Assembly: GCF_018143015.1 (NCBI RefSeq)
Contig: NC_054743.1
Location: 42,674,922 to 42,738,921 of the forward strand
Length of the DNA stretch: 64,000 nt
From: Lytechinus variegatus
Lineage: Eukaryota; Echinodermata; Echinoidea; Temnopleuroida; Toxopneustidae
Direction: 5' to 3'
Positions 53,901 to 63,250 of the stretch are shown piece after piece. A program made the position numbers and the translations under genes. Numbering within the stretch: position 1 is the stretch's first letter; the number at the start of each line of letters is the position of its first letter. The notes beneath the pieces are model-generated. The model was not told where the DNA came from and did not search any database. It was given only the letters and a program-made list of their open reading frames with translations.

Positions 53901-56900
53901 CCTGCCGTATAGAACTGACCAGCTGGTGTCCAATATCAATATAAAAGCAATATAGCAAATCATTTTTCCCCAGTACCCCAAGAAATGTTATGAACTTTCA
54001 TAAACCAAGGACGGCGACAGATTAGAAGAACTAACTGTTTTGCTGGATTATCCAGCTTGTGGAGGTTCATGTGGTAAAATACCATGCATTTCCACATTTT
54101 ATTTTTACTGAGTCATCTAGCATTTGATAAATACGGTAAAACGGTCTATCTTTGAGATAGACCTTTTTGCCATATTAACTCGCTAAGACCATTATTAGAG
54201 ATAGACCCTTTTAACAAATCATCCATTTGATTTAATATGGTAAAACGGTCTATCTCGAAGATAGACCGTTTTGCCGTATTAACTCCCTTTTGCATATCAA
54301 TAGCCCCGTACGGTAAAACCGTCTAACTACGTAAATGTGGTATTAATTTTGAAATAAATAGATGAAATAAGGGTTTTAAAAATTAAATTATCAGTTTTTT
54401 ATACACTTTATTGCCATACAAAGTATCACACAATTTATCCCTCAAATAAAAAAAGCTCACAAGTTTGAACTTTAAACCCATTTTTCTCCGTTTTTCCCCG
54501 AACAGTGTTTTTCAAGATAGACCCTTTTACCATATCAGGGCCGTATAAGCCAAGGACTACTCTTCCATGTACTCCAATACATATTATGACTATGTCATTT
54601 TTTCCAAATGTTTTATTTCAAATTATATTTTTTCTTTCATAAGGACATAAAACAATATACAACCTTGGTTATCTTTAGATTACTGCCCCAGGGTAACGGG
54701 TACAATAGGAGAGAACCACAAATACCTGATAATAAGTACATGGCCTATGGGAAGTTGCCCTTGTCCCTAATTTACTTACCCAGTTGCCAATTTAAAATCT
54801 ACATACTATTAGCGATCTCAATTTTAAAGCAGCTATAACTTTCTTATTGCTTGTCTGATTTCTTTCAAACTTTCACTATTCTGTTTAATGTGTTTTTCTC
54901 TTTCCCAATACACAATATTTTATGGCCAATGCTGGATTTCCCTTTAAGTGTTGGAATCTATTATCAGTTTTTGGAATATTTTTAGAGAGAGTCGTACCAT
55001 TATTTACAAAATTAGCCATAGCAGCAGGATTGAAAACCAATGCATTATGATTAATAATTTCTTTTTGAACTCCTTTGATTTCTTTGTGTGCAAAACAAAC
55101 ATCTAAAACAAAAACTTCGCAAAGAGTCAAGGTCAACTATATAGTCGATTATTTACTATAATGTATATACCAGATTAAAGTTCGAATATTTATGACGTGC
55201 ACTATAAAAGCATCGATATGATTAGTAACCTTTACCTTTCCCTTTCTCTCTATGTATATCTTTTTTTCTATTTGTCCTTTTTGCCGCAAGAAAAATCCTG
55301 GGGCTTCCGAGTAGCCACACCTCCCAAGCCTTTCGTCTCCTTCTCTCTCCCTCTCTCGCATATACTCTTGTTTCTATCTCCATCCCCCTCTCTTTCTGTC
55401 TCTCTCTTTCTCTCTCTCTCTTTCCCTTTTTCTTATGATCTTCATGACTGTATTTTCTCTCCTCCATTCTCCCCAACTGCTTTCATTATTTTGTACACAC
55501 TCACATTACAATGTTCATTTCTGTATACATTGTATATTTTTTTTACAATCATTTAACGAAGACCGATAATATTTTTTTCATTTCGCTCTTGTTGATGTGA
55601 AAAAACACTGAGGTTTCTGTCTCTGCTTTAACATAATTCTAAATCTCTCCTTTGTGCTCCTTGCTAACAGTGGTGTAATGGGACAGAGATACTGGGGGCA
55701 GAATATGGTGTTTTGGGCACCCCCCCCCAAAAAAAAAAATTATATTGAATCTAACATTAATAGAGATTTTAGCATCATTCTAGAAAATGCTATTTGTCTT
55801 CCATTTTAATCTTCTTTCTTGCTCTTTCCCCTTATTTTTCTTATTTTCTCTTGATCGTGAACCCCCTCCATTTTACGTGAATGATCGCAATCATCGCGAT
55901 ACATTTCTTTCCCATCACTTTCATTAGTGGAGGAAAATCCCACAGAGCAACCATGGATGCTAGAAGCTCATTATGAAATGACCAATAGCTACCAGATAAT
56001 GCAAACACATTAACTCTCGTACCTGATGTAATCATAAATCAAACAGTGACAAACTGTGTCCTCGAATGCCAATTTCCAAGTGGCCTTTGACGCCCTCAGA
56101 TACTAGTTAATAATGAAGGTTTTGAATTATATACCTTGCTTGCTCTTTGTATTCGGTATCCACCTATATGTGTATATAATATTTATTTGCCGTTGAATTT
56201 CCTGTAGTGAGCAATAAGCCTATAACAATGAAACATATTAAAGTACAAAAGATAAAGGAGGAATAGTGGAGAGGAGGAAATCGTTCCTATCTTCTAGTTG
56301 TTAATATTATCGTTATTTATGTTGTTTTTTATTTATTTGGCTTTTCCACAACTTCCCTGATAGGGATGCCGAGTGGCTATCCATTACTTGGAAAACTTGA
56401 ATTATTCCCACTACATTATCGGATCAGTGCAACGGTGAAAGGTTAATCCTGTTTGATCAATTGGTTTTGAAAATCGAATGACACACACACATAATTATGA
56501 AGGATCAGTTTCTGAATCTAATGGCCTTGAATGAAATAAATCGGAAACTGGAAGTAAAATTATTCTCGCGGTATTTACTTAGTTGTTCTACTCCCATCCC
56601 AACATAACCCAACCGGTTTTCTACCTCTCCTTTTTATCTCAAATGATTATTAGATTCAACGACTTCATATTCTCGTGTTTTCATGATGTATTATTTGTTT
56701 TCATATAATCACAAAATGAATTATTGGGTCAATGGAAACAGCAATGTCAATTTCCACATTTAACTTGTTTTAATCCCTTAAAGCCGTGTATTCAAATTTT
56801 TGGATCCATACAGAAATGAAAAATGACTGATATCCATTTCATTTTGATTCAAACAAATTAATAAACATTTATCATGATCATAAGGTATGTATACAAAGGG

Positions 56901-58640
56901 CTTTCCTTCTTAAAGAAAAGTACATTCCTTAAATATGAAATTCAAATTTCAAATATTCAATGGTCCCGACATTTTGAAGTTTAATAGATGACATTAATTC
57001 ACATCATTACGCCTTACAATTATAGACTGACATATACAATGAAACATATTAAAGTACAAAAGATAAAGAAGGAATAGTGGAGAGGAGGAAATCGTTCCTA
57101 TCTTCTAGTTGTTAGTATTATCGTTATTTATGTTGTTTTTTAATTTATTTGGCTTTTCCATATCTTTAACAAGAGTCGCCCCTTTGTAATCCTAAAAGGA
57201 CTGGGGGCCATGATGCCCCCCCCCCCCGACGCTTCGCGCGATATTTGCGAAACGCAAAGATAGCCACGCAAAATTGTATGGCCTTTTTTTTTTTAAGTCT
57301 CGTGCAACTTTTGAGACTAAATTCGTGACATACGGGTATACCATCGCAACGCCATGTGACTTTGTACGAGGCTATGTCATGCCGGAAATGGCTCATTTTA
57401 TACTTTGTTTACAAAGTCTACGGGAGATGAAATTCATAAAAGGGTGATTATTTTTTGTTCTAATTGGTCTGCTAAATCAATTTACGGTTTAATTTAGTTG
57501 TTAAATGGTCTGTAATAATTTTCTATTGAAGAAAAAGAAATGAAAAAAAAATACATATGTGTATTTTTTTTTGTTTTCAGAATTCCTTATAAAGTAACTA
57601 TTATAGCATGGCACATAATATGGATATTCAAACTAAGCGTGAACGGTTCATAAATAGTTAGTTGAAGCTTATAACATGCTCAATCAGTGCTACATCCAAT
57701 GATTTGGACAGATGACAGTAATAATTCCCTGGTCGAATATAGACATGTGCTAAAATAAAATAAAAAAAACTACCCGCTCCCCCCCCCCCCCCCCTCTCCA
57801 CCAAAACACGCACACAAGTACAAAATGCTGGCCTCCAGATTGAAAAAAAATATATTTTCTCCTGTTTGACGAGAAAATGGTGGTTGGGAAAAATTATTCT
57901 TTTTGGACTGTTAATCACAAGAAGTGGAAAGCTGAGTAGTAGGTTGGTTGGATTGGAGAGGTGAGAGAGGCTTGAATAGAAGAGCGGATCGAGGCTGGCT
58001 TGAGTCGGTGAATAGAGCTGTAGAGCAGGAGCAGGAAAGAAGATTAATCGGTGTTACGGGCAGGTTGACGGTCCTTCTTCAGGAGCTCTGTTTGTCCTGT
58101 TTCGTTATGTTGTTCTGCCCCCCTCCCTTATTTTCTACGAAGACAACATAACCATGTAACCTGATGTACTTCCTACCATATCAACCTGATGTTTTGTGCT
58201 GTAAATTGGATGATTTCCGTTACCCATTGGATTATTATGAGAATGACTTTAGATTAAAATGAAATCATTTTGACATACTCGTGTACTGATGGTCAGAAAC
58301 AATTAGCCATAATCATGACAATACACGCATTATCATATCAAAATGATCATGATTATTGCCAGTAATGTCTATCATAACCATAAAGTGATACTCATAATAC
58401 ATTGAAGCATGTATCCGGACAGCAACTATCGATATCAGGCCAATATTATCCATGAAAAAAAATCTGAATAAAATATGAAATTAAACTGAAGTTGCAATTA
58501 ATAAAGTAAGCATGAAGCATAAAGTTGCAAAGTAAGGGGGTGAGTAGCTTCTAGTTAAGCAAATTTAAATACTTGCCATTTGAAGCATGAATAGATGCAC
58601 CTAGTAAAAGAAGAAATAGTGTAAAGTTTGCAGTCATCAT
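41660..58640 (-). CDS. Gene B: nAChR-like Cys-loop ligand-gated ion channel subunit, 9 coding exons
   Basis: The exons are 58640-58577, 52203-52070, 51544-51500, 50537-50428, 45428-45248, 44579-44411, 43532-43344, 42839-42641 and 41942-41660, each the same length as in gene A, giving 457 residues. It has all classical landmarks: signal peptide, Tyr116 in loop A, complete Cys-loop Cys151-Cys165, Trp172 in loop B, vicinal Cys215-Cys216, GEK at the M2 start, Leu274 at 9', M3, and M4 to the C-terminus. Loop D carries Tyr78 and loop C has Glu213 and Trp221, so the agonist site is not a standard acetylcholine box. It lies head-to-tail with gene A; the stop of B is about 6.9 kb upstream of the start codon of A. 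Most likely a functional cation-channel subunit of the neuronal or epithelial type; ligand and partner subunits cannot be read from the sequence. Confidence 0.92.
42370..42480 (+). repeat. tRNA-derived SINE fragment in intron 8 of gene B
   Basis: GAGCCCGCCTCATGAACGG then GTGGGTTCGATTCCCGG, a tRNA anticodon and T-arm with B-box, followed by GTCATACGAAAGACTTATAA. The 5' A-box half is weak (GATGGTGGAAAGAGC). Confidence 0.7.
42641..42839 (-). CDS. Gene B exon 8: M3 and start of cytoplasmic loop
   Basis: 199 nt. M3 is identical to gene A; the end of the exon differs (QKKAN against EDKVK). The acceptor is gaacag and the donor gtaagt, in phase 2. Confidence 0.93.
43344..43532 (-). CDS. Gene B exon 7: M1 and M2
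   Basis: 189 nt encoding FYTRTVVVPCILLTALM and GEKVTLAVSNLLALILFQ. The only changes from gene A are two V-to-A substitutions in M1. The acceptor is ttgcag and the donor gtaaat. Confidence 0.95.
44411..44579 (-). CDS. Gene B exon 6: loop C with vicinal cysteines
   Basis: Fifty-six residues plus one base; WVLEQTTASN is followed by ESCCFNLSWSAVQF. Eleven residues differ from gene A, one of the highest rates among the exons. The acceptor is ataag and the donor gtaagt. Confidence 0.92.
45248..45428 (-). CDS. Gene B exon 5: intact Cys-loop
   Basis: Sixty residues including CPIDITYFPYDVQYC (Cys151 to Cys165, 13 intervening residues) and LTFGPW. This is the standard form against which gene A is altered. 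The acceptor is attcag and the donor gtaaga. Confidence 0.95.
45721..45889. mobile_element. About 170-bp near-palindromic MITE in intron 4 of gene B
   Basis: GGCCGTTTCATAAAGCTGTT, GTTCGTAAG and AAGAACGACTGGTGATC are answered by GATCGCCAGTCGTTCTTAA, ACGAACAGCCTTATGAAA and GGCGCC. Practically the whole sequence folds on itself. Confidence 0.8.
45946..47095. mobile_element. MITE, CAAGTCCACC family (copy 3, older, interrupted)
   Basis: It starts AAAGGACAAGTCCATTCC and runs to about 46156, then resumes after the nested copy at about 46757, with CATCCGATTTTCATAAAATT near its 3' end. The terminal GGGGTGGACTTG part on the right is missing or eroded. Confidence 0.7.
46157..46756. mobile_element. MITE, CAAGTCCACC family (copy 4, nested in copy 3)
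   Basis: AAAGGACAAGTCCACCCCAA on the left and GAGGTGGACTTGACCTT on the right, with long inverted similarity. It sits inside copy 3, so it is younger than its host element. Confidence 0.85.
47741..48469. mobile_element. 729-bp MITE with CACTGTGAAAAAA ends and TA target duplication
   Basis: Left CACTGTGAAAAAA, right TTTTTTCACAGTG, with TA immediately outside on both sides (47739-47740, 48470-48471). The right part has several GTTGGGCAAAATATT and complementary AATATTGCCCAAC words. A TA duplication suits Tc1/mariner-like mobilisation. No coding capacity. Confidence 0.82.
48960..49190 (-). pseudogene. LINE reverse transcriptase fragment
   Basis: The minus strand encodes REDLVTIFICYIRPIFEFAA, PVWSGGLTIAQRQ and ERIQTRFK, the RT C-terminal 'thumb' segment of LINEs of the I/Jockey/CR1 type (family text IRP..EY..PVW..GL......LE.IQ). 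Truncated on both sides, in intron 4 of gene B. Confidence 0.75.
50428..50537 (-). CDS. Gene B exon 4: loop A region
   Basis: 110 nt encoding IWRDENMMWDP and DVWLPDIVLYQ. The acceptor is attcag and the donor gtaaga, in phase 2. Six of 36 residues differ from gene A. Confidence 0.93.
50570..50760. repeat. ATGATGATAG / ACTACTACT microsatellite beside exon 4 of gene B
   Basis: GATGATGATAGTGATGATAA is followed by TACTACTACTACTACTATTA and CTGCTGCTG. It is positionally equivalent to 22015-22290 in gene A. Confidence 0.85.
51500..51544 (-). CDS. Gene B exon 3: 45-nt micro-exon
   Basis: Fifteen residues starting DEENQQVKLSAYMRM, between ttacag and gtaagt. Tyr78 sits at the loop D aromatic position that is Asp in gene A. 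Confidence 0.86.
52070..52203 (-). CDS. Gene B exon 2: start of extracellular domain
   Basis: 134 nt encoding LLQHLLDNYGPITVRPV and the following strand up to VELIKF. The acceptor is ttcag and the donor gtaag. Six of 44 residues differ from gene A. Confidence 0.88.
52959..54946. mobile_element. 2-kb TIR element in intron 1 of gene B, with clustered GGTAAAACGGTCTATCT
   Basis: The left end TAAAGGGGAATCTAACCC and right end GGATTTCCCTTTA are complementary with divergence, and both continue into AAAGTTTGAA...ATCAG(A/G)CAAG...GAAAGTTAT in mirrored order. The inside carries about ten copies of a GATAGACCGTTTTACC motif in both orientations (53330-54540) and a GC-rich patch (53580-53900). It is absent from intron 1 of gene A. 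No transposase was recognised. Confidence 0.65.
55360..55440. repeat. CTCTCTTTCTCTC pyrimidine tract
   Basis: TCTCTCTTTCTCTCTCTC over about 80 bases in intron 1 of gene B. Open frames on both strands here are low complexity. Confidence 0.9.
56225..57161. repeat. Pair of 126-bp direct repeats about 810 bp apart in intron 1 of gene B
   Basis: 56225-56350 and 57036-57161 both start ACAATGAAACATATTAAAG and end GGCTTTTCCA, nearly identical. The intervening DNA is ordinary intron shared with gene A, and A lacks the first copy at the matching place (about 30160), so a repeat seems to have been inserted or copied. Confidence 0.85.
58577..58640 (-). CDS. Gene B exon 1: signal peptide
   Basis: Twenty-one residues plus one base: a double ATG, a Leu/Phe-rich hydrophobic core, then GASIHAS. 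The exon is followed by the same GCAAGT donor as gene A. It differs from A at three residues. Confidence 0.75.
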
Positions 58641-58974
58641 GTTCACGATCGTGATGGTTGAACTCTGCTCTACTTATTCCTTTTCGTCGTCAATATAGCC
58701 GAAGATGAGCTCAGTTGAAGACAATAAAATATTGTCACACTGGAGACAACAAAATGTTGTCACACACAAAATCCAAAAGAAATACGGAGGAACGTACAAA
58801 TTATAGGATTGTTTACAGAAAAGGTCGTCTTATTCGGTTGCTTCCGGACAGAATGATGCATCAGTTTGCTTTCAAACGAAGATGAAGCCAGTGGTGATCA
58901 AATAAGGTTTAGATGCTCGCAACGTTGTCGCTTCTATCAGAAAGGATAATGAGTATGTGTACGGTTTAAGGGGA

Positions 58975-59560
58975 GTAAGCTAAAACTGGAGTTGGGAGGC
59001 GCCGCGTTGGTGAAGTTCATCTAAACTGGGTTATCCCATCGATATATACATACTCTTACATTCGTTGTCCTTTTCAACTTTTCTTATTTAGTGCTTGTAT
59101 TCTGCGTGCACTCCCGTCAATGGCATCAACAAGTCAGCTCAACATTGTTTAAAACGCCATTTTATGATAAAACTTCACTACAGAGTTGCACAACACAGAT
59201 ACCTGGGGGTTTTCTACTCCATTTCCCCCTTCTTCCATCTTTTTTAAACGAAGGAATAGAGAAAAGGAGGGCATCCCTAGCGGCTACTTCGTAACACCTG
59301 GTTGGATACATGAATCTGCATAATGCTAAATTAATAATTTGTATTGTTTTGCCTACAGGGTTGTATTTCACATGCATTATTCACGAAAATCATGGGTAAA
59401 TAAAAAAAAATGATGGAACGAATTTAAAGTTTACTTTTATGCAGAGCACAAAAATCCGTACACCTAATTATTCAGTCACATGCACAAGTTGGAATCAATA
59501 CCATGCTTATTCCATTTATTGTGATAAAAAAGCTATGAATCAAGTGTAATGCCGTGCTCA
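58975..59560. other. Upstream flank of gene B, no gene recognised
   Basis: Homology with the gene A upstream region (TTTCAAACGAA and GATCAAATAAGGTTTA at 34988-35030 and 58869-58905) ends near 58975. Beyond it is ordinary AT-rich sequence. Confidence 0.5.
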
Positions 59561-59567
59561 ATGCAGT

Positions 59568-59618
59568 AAAATGCCGAGCCGGGAATCGAACGCGTTAAAC
59601 CACTTTGATACGGCACCT
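59568..59618 (-). repeat. tRNA-like SINE head fragment
   Basis: On the minus strand: GGTGCCGTATCAAAGTGG, TTTAACGC and GTTCGATTCCCGGCTCGG, a compressed tRNA-like head lacking the anticodon region, similar to the SINE split at 11679/18804. Confidence 0.65.
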
Positions 59619-59699
59619 TACCTCCGCTCGATCCCTGACACTAAAACACAAATACATGTAAGGACATCCACACCCCTCTGTCTTAAAGTTTATTATTCT

Positions 59700-59719
59700 A
59701 TCCAGAGAAATGCATTAAC

Positions 59720-59764
<45 letters not shown>

Positions 59765-60080
59765 TTTCTTCCTTTTACTTTCTGTCAAGTTTTTTTTATT
59801 AATCCATAAACCCCTTTCATCATCTCTTCAACCCACACACACGCACACCCCACAACACACATACCCACATGCACATTTATTACTCACACACACTTCTCAA
59901 AACATTCCCTCTACTTCATTCTGTCTCTCTCTCTTTCTCCCTCCCTCTCTCCCTCCAATTTCCTCTTGTAATCCCTTGTATGTTCACTTAGCCTTACTCG
60001 CAAACACACATACATTCACCCACCCACACTCACCCCAAGCAGTTACAGCAACAGCACTCCTTGCGCACACACACTTCCTC
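59700..60080. repeat. CT- and CA-rich simple repeats
   Basis: (TC)n at about 59730-59765, then CACACACGCACACCCC-type and CTCTCTTTCTCCCTCC-type stretches. A 205-residue open frame across it is low complexity. Confidence 0.9.
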
Positions 60081-60394
60081 CGCACATACACTTCCTCTTT
60101 CTGTCGACTCGATTCCTCCTTCAAATATAACCAATTAGCCATAGTTCAACTGGAAATTTATTCGGCCTTCAGTCCCATGCGTAAATAAATTTTGCACTTT
60201 TTGTGTTTCCTGTTGCCATGTGAACAGCTCTATTATACCTCCCATTAAATGTGATGTATGAACTAGATATTAGAAAGTAAATGCATTTGAATACCCGTTC
60301 ATGATTTTTTTGTTTGCGTAACCATTAAAATGATCAGGCCAATAAACTAAGGTAGATTGTTGAGGGAAGGAAGTGATAATAACCTCTACCGTCA

Positions 60395-61195
60395 AATGAA
60401 GAGTTTAGTTGCAAAAGGGGTTAGGTCATTTTGGACCATTCCAGGAAAAACCATGTTTTTTTTATTCTCACTTTGCAAAATTGCAAAAATTTTATGAGAA
60501 ATTGAATTGTCATGATATACTAACCTATTATGTAAACATAAAATTGGGTATAAAAGAAATCTACCTCTCTTCAACTGTTTCTATATATTTTATTAAAAAT
60601 TATCATTGTGGACCTAACCCCTTTTGCAAGCAAACTGAATGAATCCAATCTCTTTTGTTTAAAAAAGTGATTTTTCTTTGCCACTTTCATTCACGTTTTC
60701 ATTTGAAATTCAAATTTTATTTGGTATCATCAGAGCGTCTAAAAATTTAGAAGTTTAGAGACAGAAAACAATAAAATGTATGAAAAATGGACCTGACCCT
60801 TTTTGACAATTAAAATCTTCAGATGAGTTTAGTTGCAAATGGGGTTAGGCCCACTCCAAGAAAGTCATTTTTTAAATTCTCCCATATTGCAATATTCTTA
60901 TAGAAACTTAATTTTCATGATACACTACCATGAGAACATAATTATTGGGTATAAAAGAATCTACCTGTGTTCATATTTTTTAAGATATTATTTTTTTTAA
61001 AATTATGTGTGGATCTATTCTCATTTGCAACCAAACTGAAATGGATCCAACCCCTTTTGAAAAAAAGGGTTTTTTGCCATTTTAGTTCGCTTTTTGATAG
61101 GAATTTCAACTTTTCTCTGGTATCATCTTATAAAGCAACTAAAAATCTATACTTTGAGACAAAAAATCAAATTTGATGAAAAATGGTGGGTCTAC
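60395..61195. repeat. Repeated GTTGCAAAAGGGGTTAGG element
   Basis: AGTTGCAAAAGGGGTTAGGTC near 60408 and AGTTGCAAATGGGGTTAGGC near 60829 are each followed about 200 bp later by the complement (ACCTAACCCCTTTTGCAA near 60612, ATCCAACCCCTTTTGAAA near 61046), with TGGGTATAAAAGAATCTACC between. Two diverged copies of one inverted-repeat unit. Confidence 0.75.
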
Positions 61196-61201
61196 TTTCT
61201 T

Positions 61202-61798
61202 AAAGGGCAGGTAAACCCCAACAAAAAGTTGATTTGAATAAAAAGAGAGAAATCCAACAAGCATAACACTGAAAAATTCATCGAAATCGGATGTAAAATA
61301 AAAAAAGTTAAGACATTTTAAAGTTTGCTTAATTTCACAAAATAGTTATATTCACTGCCTTGTCGGTATACAAATGAGGAGAATGATGACATCACTCACT
61401 ATTTCTTTTTGTATTTTATTATATGAAATATTCAAATTTTCTCCGTTTTCGTTTAAAAACTATTAATTCCTCCCTGAACATGAGCAATTAGCATTGTCTA
61501 ATACTATAGGTATAGTGTTCAATCAAGTTGGTCCATATTGTCAAATCTATATAAATGAAATATTGAATAATTCAAACAATAAAAAAACAAAGGAATTAGT
61601 GTGGGACAACATCGACTGTCTCATTTGCATGTCTATGAGTTGTGCATAACACTGTTTTGTGAAAAATAAGCGAAACAGTAAAATTTAATAACTTTCTCAT
61701 TTTACATCCGATTTTGATGAAATTTTTAGCATAATGTTTATTTGATTTTCTCTATTTATTCAAATCAACCTTAATTTCTGAGGTGGACTCGTCCTTTA
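61202..61798. mobile_element. MITE, CAAGTCCACC family (copy 5)
   Basis: AAAGGGCAGGTAAACCCCAA on the left and GAGGTGGACTCGTCCTTT on the right, with the internal ACATCCGATTTTGATGAAAT shared with the other copies. Confidence 0.85.
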
Positions 61799-61799
61799 A

Positions 61800-62880
61800 T
61801 AAAGACCAACTAGACATGCTAGAGGTTGAACATGATAGTTTTGACATATATATGAGTGAAACGCTGGGAGAATATTTGAAATTCTATTACATAGAAGACC
61901 AATTGATGAAAATGATGCAACCTGGGAAAGAATCCATGAAAAAATAAGTTTTGGTCTTTAGCTGGCGTTGTTCAAGGTGCCTATTGCAATATATTCGCTG
62001 TCCAGAGCAAGTGAACTGTTCCGTAAATTCCTTAGACTGCAAATCGATCTGAGTGGTGAGCTAGAATCCTAGTCCTCGTAAAAAGGCAATAATTGTCATT
62101 TATGATAACCATAGTGTGTATCTAACGCTTACGCAGCGGAATGCGGGTGGGGGCTGCCTCAAAAATTATAGATGGTTGCTTTCGGTAAAGGCGATAATTG
62201 ACCACCTTTTCTCCTACTTACAAATTATTTTTCATTACAGGTATTTTGGATACGACACTGGCAGCTAGTGATGCAATGGGCAAATGCCAACTTGCCCTAA
62301 TGAGAAAAGAGCGGACTTTTTTAACCGAGTCAAAGGCGTCAGAAACTGAAAGGGGGCGTAAATGCAGCGAAGTGTGTCGGATATTTGCAAGGGACACTAC
62401 TTCAACGCGTGCCGAGCGCAGAGATCCCAATACATATGCCACTTAATAATCATAAAAGTGTTGACCCGAAAATATAGGGTGATAATGGTGACAATAATGA
62501 CAATTAGACACTTGATATAATCATGCATCAGATGATATGGGAATTTGAACTTTGTAATAGCACGTACGATTCATTCTACTACCCTAGGTGCAGCCAGGCG
62601 ATGTAGTAAAGTATAACAACAAAGATGAAACGAGTTAAACGTGTTTACGATTCCTGCTCGTTTTTCAACAGCCAAACTCTCTCTCGTTAAAGATCTAAAA
62701 TATCGAGCGTTGGTGAAAAAGCACATTCCAATCTAGTATCTACCTGCATGAAGCCCACTGTGCCAAGTAAGGATTGCCCGGCATAGCAAATAATCGTCTA
62801 TGAAGAATCTTACAACATTTCAGGAAGTGTATGTGCTCCATTCTTTGACAAGACGCGGCCTGACGTGGTCAGCTTGAGTT
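61800..62880. other. Intergenic, no gene recognised
   Basis: The 82-codon frame at 62198-62446 starts near a TTACAG acceptor-like word, but its translation shows no family and no homologous frame in this window, so I do not call it. Confidence 0.4.
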
Positions 62881-62982
62881 TGTGACTCTTATCGTTTTGC
62901 TGCCCAACGAACATGAACTACGGGGATTATCTCAGCGAGTCCGGTTCGAAACGTCGTCCGTCACCTCTACGAAGATTCAGTA

Positions 62983-62995
62983 CGTAGTAGTAGTA

Positions 62996-63046
<51 letters not shown>

Positions 63047-63156
63047 CTAGTAGTACTAGTAGTAATAGTAGTAGTAGCAGTAGTAGCAGTAGTAGCAATT
63101 GTAGCAGTAGTAGTAGTAGCAGCAGTAGTAGTAGTAGTTTCAGTAGTAGTAGTTGC

Positions 63157-63250
<94 letters not shown>
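62983..63250. repeat. (TAG)n microsatellite, about 270 bp
   Basis: Almost uninterrupted TAGTAG with a few CAG, TAC and AAT variants, ending in an unbroken run of some 30 units (63150-63248). The long valine-only and threonine-only frames here come from it. Confidence 0.97.

Noticed and set aside
59571..60188. 205-codon plus-strand open frame
   Set aside because: It spans CT- and CA-rich simple repeats, so it is low-complexity translation (Leu/Ser/His/Thr runs), with no family resemblance.
62198..62446. 82-codon frame behind an acceptor-like TTACAG
   Set aside because: No recognisable domain, no partner exon and no paralogue, so it is too weak to call.
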